64,000 nt of DNA, from contig LATX02000175.1 in the NCBI GenBank assembly GCA_001466705.2, positions 558,001 to 622,000 of the forward strand. The letters are read 5' to 3'. A program made the translations under genes and the position numbers. This DNA comes from Moniliophthora roreri. Taxonomy: Eukaryota > Basidiomycota > Agaricomycetes > Agaricales > Marasmiaceae. Positions within the stretch are counted from its first letter, which is position 1. Each line of letters opens with the position of its first letter. Shown one piece after another: positions 13,650 to 25,400 of the stretch. The notes beneath the pieces were generated by a model. That model was not told the DNA's origin, made no database searches, and was given only the letters and a program-made list of their open reading frames with translations.

Positions 13650-14221
13650 ATGAGTGGCCCACCACTACCTGCTTACGCCCCCGTCTACTACGATGAAACC
13701 CATCATGGAAAGTGGTACATGCAACCGCAAGTAATGAGCATGGGCAATTCTGCAAACCTCATGGGCTACCTCCTTCACCACTCTACCGATACCGATGGGA
13801 GCTTTGCCATTTGTGCGGCCGGAGGGAATTGTACATTGGTTAGCAAGGTGTGAAAACACAATGATCTTCCAGGGACATGTCTGAAGAACATTTACAGAGG
13901 CTGTACGAATCTATCCCTTCCGAACATCGTCCTCCTCTCGACACTACAGACGGCGGTCTGGCTGTATCTTTCATGACGGGTGGCTCACAAAAGTCTATCG
14001 GGAGTACCATCATGCCCATCGTTTTAACCGACGCAAATACCAACCAGAAATTCTGCATCAAGTTGTACGCTCTCGTGATGGAGAATCTATTGATGGGTAT
14101 GTTCGTTGGGAAGGAAGGTATCAAGTTTATCAAAGGAGAGATGTGGGGTGGTGGTAGGGTAACGTACGACATGGACTTTGGGAATGGCAAGACAGCAACG
14201 ATAGTATACAACTGGAGATAA
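13650..14221 (+). CDS. Small conserved-looking protein of unknown function
   Basis: I do not recognise this family. Two exons join in frame across a 50-nt intron (GTGTGA..TTACAG, at about 13851-13900): the first from MSGPPLPAYAPVYYDETHHG, the second from RLYESIPSEHRPPLDTTDGG. The product is about 170 residues. It has a Pro/Tyr-rich start, a central segment with GGSQKSIGSTIMPIVL, and a C-terminus rich in Gly and beta-prone residues (GEMWGGGRVTYDMDFGNGKT). No signal peptide or membrane span is visible. The even codon use and clean intron argue that it is a real gene. It is convergent with the phosphatase gene, and the two stops are under 100 bp apart. Confidence 0.6.
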
Positions 14222-14310
14222 GAATGACGGTGTATAATCACGAGGATTTGTTACACTTTTCCAATGCGTTACATATATACCAAGTTTTTATTGCCACGCC
14301 ATGGATTCAC

Positions 14311-16280
14311 CTAAGAGGCGTTACAGGCAGCAAAGAGATCTGCAGGTGAACCGGTCATCGAATCGATATCTACATATTGACGAACAAGTTGAGTACCGCC
14401 ACCCAGGGTAACAGAAGATAATCCTGACTCACAGTCAAACATATCCTCCACAGCTATCATATCCAACGTACCCAATGGCGTCGAAGTCACCATCGGCTGA
14501 CCGCCCCAAAGCACCCTGAGGAAATATCCAGCATCCTGCTTATTGTACAATTCAAACACGACTTCAGATCCCCTGTAGCGAAGTCGCAGTCAGCACGAGA
14601 GCAAATTATCACAAATAGGAAATAGGAAGGACCGTACATTCCGGGCCAAACCATCTTATCAATCTGCAAAAATCCCATCAACGACGCCATTGACCCATCA
14701 TGCCCAATCTACAGTTCAAATTTTGAGTGACTTGCATTTGAAGGACAAAAACCACTGACATTGTGATAATACTTCACCCCACTCTTGCCATCCACTTTAT
14801 CCTGCAACCTACCCTTCAACTCTCCGAACCAAGCACCAAAATGCAGTGCAGAATACACAGTCGAGTCTGGTGCATCACGGAAGTAATACGAATACTCGTA
14901 ATTACCTAGCCGATAGACGGTATTCGCTTCTTCTTGTGTAACGCATAGCGAGGTATCGTTGACACTGCATGGGAGAGGCTTGGAGTGACACTGCTTGGCG
15001 CTGAGGTTGTCGTAATAACTGATACAGAGTCAATCGATCGGTGAAAGGGATGATGGAAAAAAAAGCTTACTGGTCGAAACTCGTATGCCAACCCGCGGAA
15101 TCATCACGCGCTATACCGGATACGCTGTCCAGCTTATCATATAACGCGCTCCCGGCATCCAAGTGAGCCGTCCAATTGGCGTTACCTTCGGTTTCAAAGT
15201 ATCAGCTATTTGGTTCAACAGACAGATAGAGCGAGGAAACTCACTACCAGTATACGCCGACCGAATAGCATCTGCTTTCGAGCACCTGTACTGGGGTTCT
15301 AGCGAGTCGATACCGGTGGGTTGGATGATCACTTGAACGGGTTTGTCCTTGGATGTGTTGGGAAAAAGGCCTTTTCCGAGGCCAGCAGCGACTTGGGAGG
15401 TGATGACATTGTTCGTGACGCCTGTTGCGAGGTGAGGCGGCGAGTCACATTGATTGAGTGGAGTAACATACGAATAGTTGCGACGGAAGGGTCAAAGTGA
15501 TCCTTGAGGCCGAGAAGGGGAGCGTAGACTTCGCGAAGATCCTGATCTTGCCATAAGCGAGTATGCGAGTGAAAGAAAACCATAACTGACTGAACCATGA
15601 ACATGTGAATCTTCCAACGCCTCTGGCGTGAGTTGAGGGAATATACAGCTTTGATCTACGGGTCAGCCAAAACGACACTGAACTATCAAAAACGCAAACA
15701 CACTTGGACCCAACGAATCCAGGACCGACAGATTTTGACCATGGGTTACTCTGATCTCTGAACGAGTTCCACTGAATCTGCACAACGCTGGCCGATAAAC
15801 CGCTTGGTCTACGAAAACATTTATGGGCACGGAACGATCATGAAAAGACAGCGAACACGCACCCTTTGCCACCATGAATCTGCCCTGCATTCGTACAATC
15901 CCAAGGGATATCTTCCTTGAAAAACGTATTCGAGGCGTACGGGGTTCTTTTATGATGTCTCTGGATGACCTCGACATATTCAAGTGTGAATTCTTTTGAT
16001 GGTCTCCTGCAAGCCCGGTTTCGAATTTATCCTTAAAAGAGTGGTGAAAATGGACTCACTTGTACTCCCTCTTCCTCACATGAGGCATGTTACACCAATT
16101 GTATATCCCATAAATATCATCTGGCGTCGCCGACGAGTTGAATATTCCTGGTGCACCAGTTCCATTAATAACAGAAGCTAGATTATTGATGTCGCTGGCT
16201 GAGGGAGGATAGTGGACTGGTGAAGAGGCTGCGAGAGAAACCGCTGAACAAAGGACGGCAACACCAGCAAGCGAGATCAT
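14311..16280 (-). CDS. Secreted histidine acid phosphatase (branch 2)
   Basis: This is a histidine phosphatase superfamily member, branch 2, of the acid phosphatase/phytase kind. It hydrolyses phosphomonoesters through a phosphohistidine intermediate. The signal peptide is MISLAGVAVLCSAVSLAASS. The catalytic motif appears as YVEVIQRHHKRTPYASNTFF: the family consensus is RHGxRxP, and here the third position is His, as in a subset of fungal homologues. The proton-donor motif is VAHDGSMASLMGF (HD). Cysteines at WDCTNAG, GSNCIFPQLTPE, CSKADAIR, KQCHSKPLPCS and FDCESG match the disulphide-rich family. About nine exons join in frame and the protein ends in LFAACNAS. Expected role: phosphate scavenging outside the cell. 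Confidence 0.8.
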
Positions 16281-16525
16281 GACCGAGCTATGACAAGATA
16301 ATAGACGGTGAGAAATCCATCGTATATATAACCTGGAAGCGAAGGCCAGACAAGTGAGCCATATGAACGCTTTTCGAACGTTTGCGGTGGTAGAACGTGG
16401 TTCGCGTCAAGATACCCGCGGACGGTGAGGCCTTGAAGCCTTGCCGTGTTATGAAATTCGGGGTATTTAATATGTAATGCCATTGCAAGGTGGTATTCTC
16501 AAGGTATTCTACAAGATACTCTACC

Positions 16526-17603
16526 CTAGATACCTGAGCAGTCTTCCAAAAGTCTTCGATGACTTTGCATTGCCAGCCGAGCGAACTCGTTCAAATCATA
16601 CCCCTTTCCACTACCATCTGGTCCGCTGTCGAAGATTTCCATGCTAAAATGCCCTCTAAAGCCTGTTTTTAAAACAGCCTTGGTCATATCAACGACAGGG
16701 AGATATCCACCATCATAAGGCCTTGGTCGGAAATCATGGCTCCATCTCCCTCTCGGCTTCAACCCACTTTCATCCACTTCCCTACTCAACGGGGTCATTG
16801 GCTTGTACGCGTCCGAGATCTGCAGAAAGTATATTTTATCCTTTGGTACTGTCGTACTAAGCTGCTCCAAGCTCCGTTTGAACTCTTCTTCCAATGTCTC
16901 CCTTGGAACATCCTCGATAAGCCCCGAATGAGTCGTAGGATCCGCCCATTCGCTGCCAGCAATTTGGAAAGTGTCCAGGCAGAGACCAACATTCGGGAGG
17001 TTGACTTTCTGGACAATATGCCAGACGTGTTTCCAACTGGGCGCATGAGTAGACCAACACCAATTTTCATATGCGAGATAAAACTTGTGTTCCGCGAGCA
17101 AGGCTGCTAATTCTGTAAGGTCGTGCGCGATGTAATCTGACACAGTGACGATATCTGGTGAGTCTGAGGAACCGACCTATAAATCCACTCAATATCAGCA
17201 GCGTGAATCTGGCACGCGAGCGGCTCACCTGAAGCATATCTGTTCCGAGAGCTTTCATAATACGTATCCAGCCTCTAGCTCTTTTGAAAGCCTTTTTACG
17301 CTTCTCGCTCCCTTGAGGCCACCCCTCAAAATTGGCGAATGGCTGCAAGACAAGTATACGAAGTCCCTTCTCCTTGCATATGATGGCGATGAGTTCCCCG
17401 GCAATACACAGCGCATCGTAATCGTCTTCGGGCACCTCTCGCTGCAAATGTTGGCTCGCGAACGAGATGAGATCTGGGAAAGAAAGCTCGATCGAAGAGA
17501 AACCGGCAGAAGCGATGGCATCAAGTTTACGCTGTAGAGTGTGCTCTGGACCATTGCCGATTGAACAAGTGGCATAACAGGTCGGGATGCGTAAGAGTGA
17601 CAT
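16526..17603 (-). CDS. TIM-barrel sugar isomerase/dehydroshikimate dehydratase-like protein
   Basis: This protein has the AP-endonuclease-2/xylose isomerase-like TIM barrel. It starts at the ATG at 17603 (MSLLRIPTCYATCSIGNGPE) and has one intron, at about 17177-17228, joining DMLQ to VGSSDSPDIV. Metal-ligand positions expected for the fold are visible: Glu in LAYENWCWST, Asp in NVGLCLDTFQIAG and Glu in GHFSMEIFDSG, with IYFLQISDAYKP as the strand before the last ones. Fungal relatives include 3-dehydroshikimate dehydratases of the quinate pathway, which make protocatechuate, but the same fold also serves other sugar epimerases. Length is about 340 residues. It is divergent from a paralogue 862 bp away. 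I infer an aromatic or sugar metabolic role, not a specific reaction. Confidence 0.75.
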
Positions 17604-18465
17604 TCTGATAGGAATTTTGAATAGGATTGCGACCGAGAGGGTTATGAGGGTCTGAGCTAGATAGATGATGTTACGAGTGACGTTGAGTGGTAACAAATGA
17701 GGATTCAGTGAATATGACATTCATGACAGGCACGCAATTTGAACATATAAACCAGGTTCCTCGAGGTACCTCAACCGGAAATCTGTGATAGTCTATACTT
17801 AGCCCTGTCAAATCTGTTCACGACTCATCAATGGTACCCTCGTCAAATCCGGGTTCTCCGCGAAAGTGATATCGTTGAATAGCAAGGACTCACTCAAGGG
17901 CAGGTCCATCACAGTTTGTCGAGTGAATTTGGGATTTCGAGCTAATCAGGATGGAGATTCGGGTAACGCCGATGGAAGACATGGTGGAGGTGGAGAAGAT
18001 TGAGGTGTGACCAACGCGTGACGCACGCGTAGACGAGATATGACGTCAGGCGTTCTATTTCCTGAGTACGGTACTGCGATGGTGAATAGGCCTCTCGTGC
18101 TGAAAGACTCATCGTATATCTTCAGAACGCACTAAGAAATGACGGTTCTGAAATGATCTCCAGAGATTTCCAGGTTTTGGATCAGGGGATGCGGCTACCC
18201 GTCGTCAATTGCAGACACAACAACTTGAAGTCACTGCAACAATCGACACATATTTCAGGCTCTCAAGAACGCTCGAGTGTTCAATAATTCCTTTCTCGAG
18301 GCAAGATATTGACATCAAGTCCTCCAAACTCCGGATCTTATTCACCCCGACTCCACGGAACAACTCTTTTCCTTTATCGCACATAGGAAGAAATCCCCTC
18401 CGCACTGGAAACCATTTCAGCAGAATGAGGGTATTGGGCAACAGATACTCACTTTTGATATCACC
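17604..18465. promoter_or_regulatory. Intergenic region between divergent TIM-barrel paralogues
   Basis: This 862-bp gap separates the start codons of two divergent paralogues and must contain both promoters. No open frame inside looks like a gene, and I see no strong repeat or named operator. Confidence 0.45.
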
Positions 18466-19844
18466 ATGGCGAGTACAACTCTAAAGTTTGCTATAGCTTC
18501 ACTTTCACTCGGATCCAACCTTCACCATGACCTCCCAACCAAGATTCGTGTGGCGTCCAAGCTAGGATACGCAGGCATCGAGATATTCATGCCTGATTTT
18601 GAGGCGTTTGTCGAGGAAGTTCGACAGGGCTCACACAGAGACCTGTTTGATTCCACTTCAGACATAGCTTCGTCACCAATAGACCAACTTGAATACCTCT
18701 GCGCCGAGATCATCCATACCCTCTGCTCCACACACGACCTCCGAATACCTCTCATACAACCTCTCCGCAACTTTGAGAATTTCAGTACGGAGCAAGACCT
18801 CTTCAGCGCTCTCAGAGGTGCCGAGAGGTGGTTTAGGCTCATGCAACCGATGCACTGCGATCTGGTATTGGTGTGTTCGAACTATGTCCCGCCACCATAT
18901 CCCATTATGGAGACGTACACGCTCGAGATGTATTTGGATGCCCAGGTAGAGGCATTTCGTAAACTGGGAGAGCTAGCAGAGAGATATGGTGTGAAGGTTG
19001 GGTACGAGCCTCTGGCGTGGGGTACTGTGGTGGATAATTGGGAACAGATATGGGAGGTGGTGAAAAGGGTGAATAGACCGAACGTTGGAGTGATATTAGA
19101 CTCCTTTAATATACTGTACGTCCTCTTTGTTATCCCAATAAAGCAGAATTTAACTGATTGTTTGCGGGAAGAGGAAACCAATACGCTGATCCACTTGAAC
19201 CTTCGTGTATCCGCCGGGGTCAGACCCTCAATGACATGTTGCGGAGTTTAGAAAAGATGTCGCGTACGATTCCAGGAGAAAGGATATTCTTCTATCAAAT
19301 TGCGGATGCTATTCGCCCGAACGAGATTTGTGGGGATTCGCAGGAGATGCCGAGGCGAATGAAGTGGAGTCGAGCGTGCAGAGTGTTTCCGTGCGAGTCG
19401 CCTGTTGCTTCATCTTCAACGTCCATCCATGACCATACCAATCCACCATCAGGATACCTCGGTTTCCTTCCTGTCGTGCAAATGACCTCGTTGATACACC
19501 ATACAATGGAGTACCGCGGCTGGTGGAGCCTCGAAGTCTTCAATACGAGCTTGCAAGATTCCGACGAAGGATGTACGTGGAGACACGGGAGAAGAGGAGT
19601 CGATGGGCTACTAAAGTTATGGGAAGAGGTCCAGCTGGTGAAGCAGACTGACGATGATCTGGACGTGACATGTTCCGTGGATGTCGATGAGGTTGTTTCC
19701 GAAGATTCGACCCCTTCAACGCCACAGCTTTCACCTAGTGGGAGTGATATTGAAGAGGCAGAGGATAGCTCGAAAAGTTCGGTGAGTCTGGCTGAGAATA
19801 ATATCGAGGATTGGAGATTCAACAGCGTAAAGATTGTGGATTGA
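18466..19844 (+). CDS. TIM-barrel dehydroshikimate dehydratase-like paralogue
   Basis: A second member of the same barrel family as the divergent neighbour. It begins MASTTLKFAIASLSLGSNLH. Shared landmarks are LGYAGIEIFMPDFEAF, LRIPLIQPLRNFENF, GVKVGYEPLAWGT (Glu ligand), NVGVILDSFNIL (Asp ligand), RIFFYQIADAIRP and WWSLEVFNTSL (last Glu). One intron at about 19116-19168 joins FNIL to GNQYADPLEP. Compared with the neighbour, it has an extra loop before GYLGFLPVVQMT and a long acidic, Ser-rich C-terminal tail (roughly the last 60 residues) after the barrel. The tail may be regulatory or disordered. The reaction is not certain; dehydroshikimate dehydration is one plausible option. Confidence 0.75.
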
Positions 19845-20663
19845 GGACGACCTTATATACCAGGAATTTGTACGAATATCATTCCAAATGACCGTTCAGA
19901 AAGAAGTTCGCGTGGGAGTCTCGCGAGGGCTTGCCCGTCGCGCAGACTTATTCTCTTCTCTACCACCATGCCTCGAGCTTATATGTCATCCTCCACGTTC
20001 TACAGTAGTATTTTCCAGCATTTACGATCCTGAGCCGAACGTAATTTCTCTATAAACAAACGTGTTTCGAATGCACTAGGTACGAGCAGAACTAACGTGT
20101 TTATTACCCTCCCAGTGAATATGATCACCTCGACGACCATGTTTTCAATTGGTCGATGCACAGCTCTCGTATGGGACTACTGATAATGGTCGAGTGACGA
20201 CCAGATTAACGATTGCCACAAAGATGGAAATGATAGTGGACAGTGAGTGATGGTTTGCTGTATTGATATGCTGAAGGCGAACGGCACAAATGCCTTGTTT
20301 AAATACCCAGATGCGTGTTCGCTGTCTACTCTGCTGGTGCCAGGCTAATTCTGTGATGAATGGCAGACGGCAAGGTGCTTAAAGTTATCAGAACATCTCT
20401 CCAACGCGCGTGGTCTGTCCCTGTATGCTAATCTGACCGAAAGATGAAGTCTCGGTAATTGGTCTATTTCTTGCTCTCGACAATGTGGCTCTGTGCAAAC
20501 TTAAGAGGCAGTTTTTCGTCAAAAGCAAAATTTGGGCCTTGCCGCGCAACAGTCTCAGTCTCAGCTTCTGTTACCGTGTTCACCACGGACGTCTGAATCA
20601 TGACTTGGTTGGACAGCATCATTCAAATAAATATCACCCAGCGACTAGGAACGAGAACCTGTA
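19845..20663. other. Convergent intergenic region, no gene seen
   Basis: About 0.8 kb between the 3' ends of two convergent genes. The only sizeable open frame (from 20485) overlaps the end of the phosphoesterase on the opposite strand and has no family features. Confidence 0.5.
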
Positions 20664-21771
20664 TCAATTCTTTAAATCAACAATGATGGGTTTACCTCCC
20701 CATGCCAAAGCCCCATTGACCTCCACGGTACCACTCTCCATCACCGCTGCTCCATGACCTTCGTGTATGTGTCCAAAGACGTGTAGTTTGAGGTTTTTTA
20801 GTTTTCCCGAGTCCAGGGTATTTCTAAGAACATGACATCCTGCGTGTCTACCTTTGCGCGTGATATCCAGGATGCAGTGCGGAGGTGTGTGCGTTAAGAG
20901 GATTTCAGTGTTTTCGGGTATCTTCTTGTATATTGCTAGAATTTTTCAGATTTCGTTAGGAGATGGCAGAAGATGACGTACCCTTCGCTTCGCCGTCAGT
21001 CACGTACTGAAAGGCACCTAGGGCATATCGGGGTGTGGCCTGCGGGGCGTCAGTCATTCCCTTGGAGTGACATGGGGTTGACGTACCGGCGACCCATAAA
21101 CCTTCCAGCATTTTCCTTCCGTGGTAGTGAATTCGTACATTCCATGTTCCAGATAATGAACACCCTTCGCAGTAACTTCCGCCCTGGTGATCATCCGCTT
21201 CGCTTCTTCGTACTCCATTTCTTCGGCAGATTTCTGCTTCGAGCCAGGTGAGGTGTGGCTTTTACACCGTTCGGCATCCAAGCATAACTATAACAGAGGT
21301 TACCAGTAAGATATTGCCCTAACGGGGTGCTAGGACGACTTACATCATGATTCCCTGCTATTAATCTAAACCGACACAGTTAAGCCCAATCGAGTAGAAG
21401 ACCATCATACAGAGCACTTACACTTTTGCTTGGAACCCTTCTAAGCTAGCAATCCAATTGACTGTCTTCTCTAGCTGGTCCGCCTGGCCCCAACTACTCA
21501 AATCTCCCGCATGCAATAGCACATCCCCTCGTGGAATTGGGTAACATTCTGAATGTGTATCGGATATACAAACGAATCTCGTCCATCCTTCCCCGGGATG
21601 CGAAGGTCCGTCTATCATGAATGGTGCTGGTTCCTCCTTCCCGTAGATATGCAGCTGCTCAAAATCCTCGATATTCCTCCTGAATCGCCGGGGTTTCGGT
21701 TCGTATCCTTCATAGTCGATGTAGATTCGTGCCGTAGGTGTTTGAAGAGGCTCTTGCTGTGATTCTGACAT
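20664..21771 (-). CDS. Calcineurin-like metallophosphoesterase
   Basis: This is a metallophosphoesterase of the MPPED/Ser-Thr phosphatase-like superfamily with a two-metal centre. All metal motifs are present in order: FVCISDTHSECYPIPRGDVL (DxH), LLHAGDLSSWGQ (GD), VLIAGNHDLCLDAERC (GNHD, assembled from a tiny exon between two introns near 21300-21420), EILLTHTPPHCIL (H) and LHVFGHIHEGHGA (GHxH). The protein ends NGALAWGGKPIIVDLKN at a TGA at 20664-20666. About six exons keep one frame, and the total is about 290 residues. The start at 21771 is the ATG closest to the homologous region; an upstream in-frame ATG at 21939 is less likely. Substrates of this branch in fungi are poorly known. Confidence 0.85.
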
Positions 21772-22439
21772 CGCAGTCGTAGTTTGTGTCAACTTGGGTA
21801 CTTTGCATGGCTGTGAGCATGGTGATAGAGTAAATAATAGATGATTCGAGCCAGAACTTAGCGCCGATGGACAATTCGGAATTAGAGCATATTCGCCCGG
21901 CGGCCGGAAGGTTCTTCGGCAATTGCCATGTAATGTCACTCGTCACGACTAAAGTACTCATGTATCACGCTATGCAGAAAACTTCCTCCCAAGCACCTCA
22001 GAGAACAGGTCGTCGTTTGAAAGGCTTCCGTGAATAAAACGAAAATAAGTGAATTGTCTATACGCTGAGGTGTACAGTAGAAGCGGTTACAAAGGTGAAG
22101 TAACATGTCACAGATTTGCTAGCCGAGCAGATTCTCAATTCCCTCCTGAGGGCACAGGAAATGTTAATGAGGAATGCGGGCCATGCGGTCCAGCTTGCGT
22201 GATGTTACTGTCACACGTCAAGCCAAATACTCTTGTTCCTCTACTTTCTGCCTCTTTGAGCTCATTGTTTCCCTCTTTCTTTCCTTCCGCCACTTTCGTC
22301 TATTCAGTAAGTGCACTCAAATCTATTAGCATCAATTTTTACAGGATCACCTTTATTATTTCGAGGTGAGGTAACCTGTGACAGACCGGCCTCTGCCGAA
22401 TCTGTGACCCGTGACTGCTGAAAATAATCGAATAATCTA

Positions 22440-25400
22440 CGATGTGAATGCACCTAGGCCATCATCTCCAAATTGACACAAATGACCTTCTTTCAGGATG
22501 GTCTGTTATGGCTGATGGTTTATGGTTTTGTTCAAGTATAATAGCATGTACACCACATGCTAAATTCATCAATCTACATAAACACCAACTTGAGATGTTG
22601 AGCTCTTAGATATCACACCTACTAAATTGCAGATTCACTCTATGTATTGTGAATTTTATTGTGAGACATAAATTATGAAATAGAGGCTTTCTTGCCCATC
22701 AAGAATCAAATCAGCTCAGGCCATAAGTGCTCAATGGCAAGGGACTACCAGACATTTGAAGTGAAAACCAATGCAAATCAACTCAGGCATGCATGTACTG
22801 CAATTCAAACTCAAACTTAATGTAGTAAAGCTATCACTATCTCTGTCTGGAATGAGTGAGGAAAGCGCTCCAACTTTCTTGGATTATGTGATGCAGCAAG
22901 TCACACAGATCAGATGACTAGCATGCCAACTACAACAAGAACTGAGCAAAACATTGACAAGCACTGATGCTGGTCTCTCGAGCCAATTCAAGCCAGCCAA
23001 GAGCCAGCAGGTAGCTAGTTCACGTACCCTCACCAAATTCATGGACAGCTAGTACAGCAAGGAAAAAATTGCACACACGAAGTACATTTTCCATCGAAAG
23101 TACATTTTCAGAGAGGACAAATTCTGTCTGTCTAGATTATCAACATCCATACCTATGTACATAGCATGTGTACTCTGGTAAAACCAAGGCATAAAAAGAC
23201 CCCTGATAGAGGCATAGACCAGGGGGTTGGAAGGGTTTGGTATAAATCTAGTATAAATACCTGCCACAGGCAGGGCCTAAAGGGTAGGTTTGGCCAAAAT
23301 GTGCTTGAAATGAGTGTCCAAAGATCTGGGATGTCTCTTGAGGTTGCAGAGGGCCCCCAGTACAGTAAAGTTAGAGTCACAGGTGCCAAAATCTCAGTCT
23401 ACTGAGTCCGCTACAGCAGAAATTTGTTCAGCGGTCATTCAGAATCTTGCAGGCGGTTTTTTGTGTCCCATGGCAGTGCTACATGTCGTTCAGTGCATTT
23501 CGCTAATTCTTCCTTTTTATTCCATAAAACCCCAAAATGTGTAAGGCTCCGGAGATCATTTTCAAGTGATTCTAGCACCACAGGTGAAAATTTGAGTGTT
23601 TGCTGAGGTGGAACCCAGTTCAGCATACAGTTATTGCCTGGTCCTTTATACAGTGAAATCTATTTGTGCCTCGGAATTGACTTGGCCACATTTTTGAGAC
23701 AATCAGTTTAGACTAGATGAATTCCTAATGTAATTATATGAAATTGAGATAGTAAGAACTATTATCAGAGGGGATACAGGTATGCGATGAAGAGAATCAG
23801 TAGAATCTGGCCTTATCAGCTAAAATTGAGTTCTTTATATGCTGGTCACAGACTGTGACTGCTTAATGGAGGGGCTGTGATGTTAAATTCTGATCCAATA
23901 TCCATCCAGGACTTGCCTGCGTGTCTGCCACATGCCCAGGTTCGATTGCTGTGTTGACCCATTAGGAAAGCGTGATGTAACTCTTCCAACCTCTTCCACT
24001 CTCTTCATTCACATTGGTATTTATTGAATAATTCTGATCTTATAAAGTATTGCTTACAGTGCTAATAGGTGTATAAAAGATAATACTGAAAATTTGCAGT
24101 GAGAAACAGCATCCAGGGATTGCAGCATGCAAATTACTCTCATTCTCAGCTGTATTTCAGACACTGTATTTTACTGTATCAATTTTACACCTCTAGGAGT
24201 CAGTATGTTGTGCATATGTGATAGTTCTTTGGGTTTACAAAAAGTCCAAGGGCAAAATTCGATATTATGACCCATCCCAAGGCCACTGTATAAAGGACCA
24301 GGTAATAACTGTAAACAGCCCAAATTTTGACTGGAATCCATCATTAGACCTAAATCCCAGCAAAAAACCCATCTGTTTGGATATGTTGAGAGGTGTTCAC
24401 ATCAGTTGAGGTGGAGTTTGATATGTTTGCATCAGCTCAAATCCCATGAAATCATTGTGCTCACCACCTGCACACATACTGACATAGCTGTACATATCTA
24501 TGCAACAACAAAGAGTCTTTGATTTGCCATTTTCCTCACTTCATTCATGAACTCAACTTGTCACTAGCCCTGAGATCTGGTCCACACTATGTCTGCCATG
24601 GCATGAGCACTTCTTTCCTCTGTACATGACTACTTCAACAAAAATGCCAAGGCCCATGAAAGTCATTCAGAGCTGTTGCTTCCAAAGACTACTAGAAAAG
24701 CTGCTAATGCCACTTTGGCTTGGCTCGAAGAGTAAGTCAAGTTCTGCATTATATTATATGATACACAACCAACCATTCTTGCTAGGCACTACTCTGGGAC
24801 AGTTGAAGACTCTCAGATTGATTCTCAAGCATGGTTGGCAGATGAATATGCCAAGAGTGGAGCTGATATGTTTGTTGAAACAGGCAAACGAGGTGTGAAT
24901 GTTAAACCAAATTACATAGCAAACATGCACTAACTTGGAGTGGCAGACCTGAGTTTGCTGCCCCCTTGCAAGTCACAGAAAAGGCAAATGGACACTGTGG
25001 AAGACAAGGATAAGCCAAACAATTATTATAAGAATCCAAAGAGAGAAGTGTGTATTTCCTATTGTCTCTATTGGCATCTTTGGTCACTGAATACTTTTCT
25101 AGCACTCTAATGAATCTCATTGACAATGAAAAGCAAAAAATAATGGACCTCAAGGCATGACTAGCTCACACTGAAGGTGAGCTCAACACAGTGAAGGTAC
25201 AGCTTGCCTTTACGGAAGGTGAACGAGACAGCATCCAACTCAGGTTTGATCACATGAAGAAGGAACTGAACACCTCGGTGACGAAACACTCACCTTTTTA
25301 ATAGAGGGCTGTGTGCCATTTATTGGGCCAAGAAGAATCCAGAAGGAACTGCTAAAGAGTATGACAACTATTGGAGATCTATTGATGCAGAACTTCTCAG

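Noticed and set aside
23929..23952. B-box-like GGTTCGATTGC
   Set aside because: No matching A-box or cloverleaf around it in this AT-rich block.
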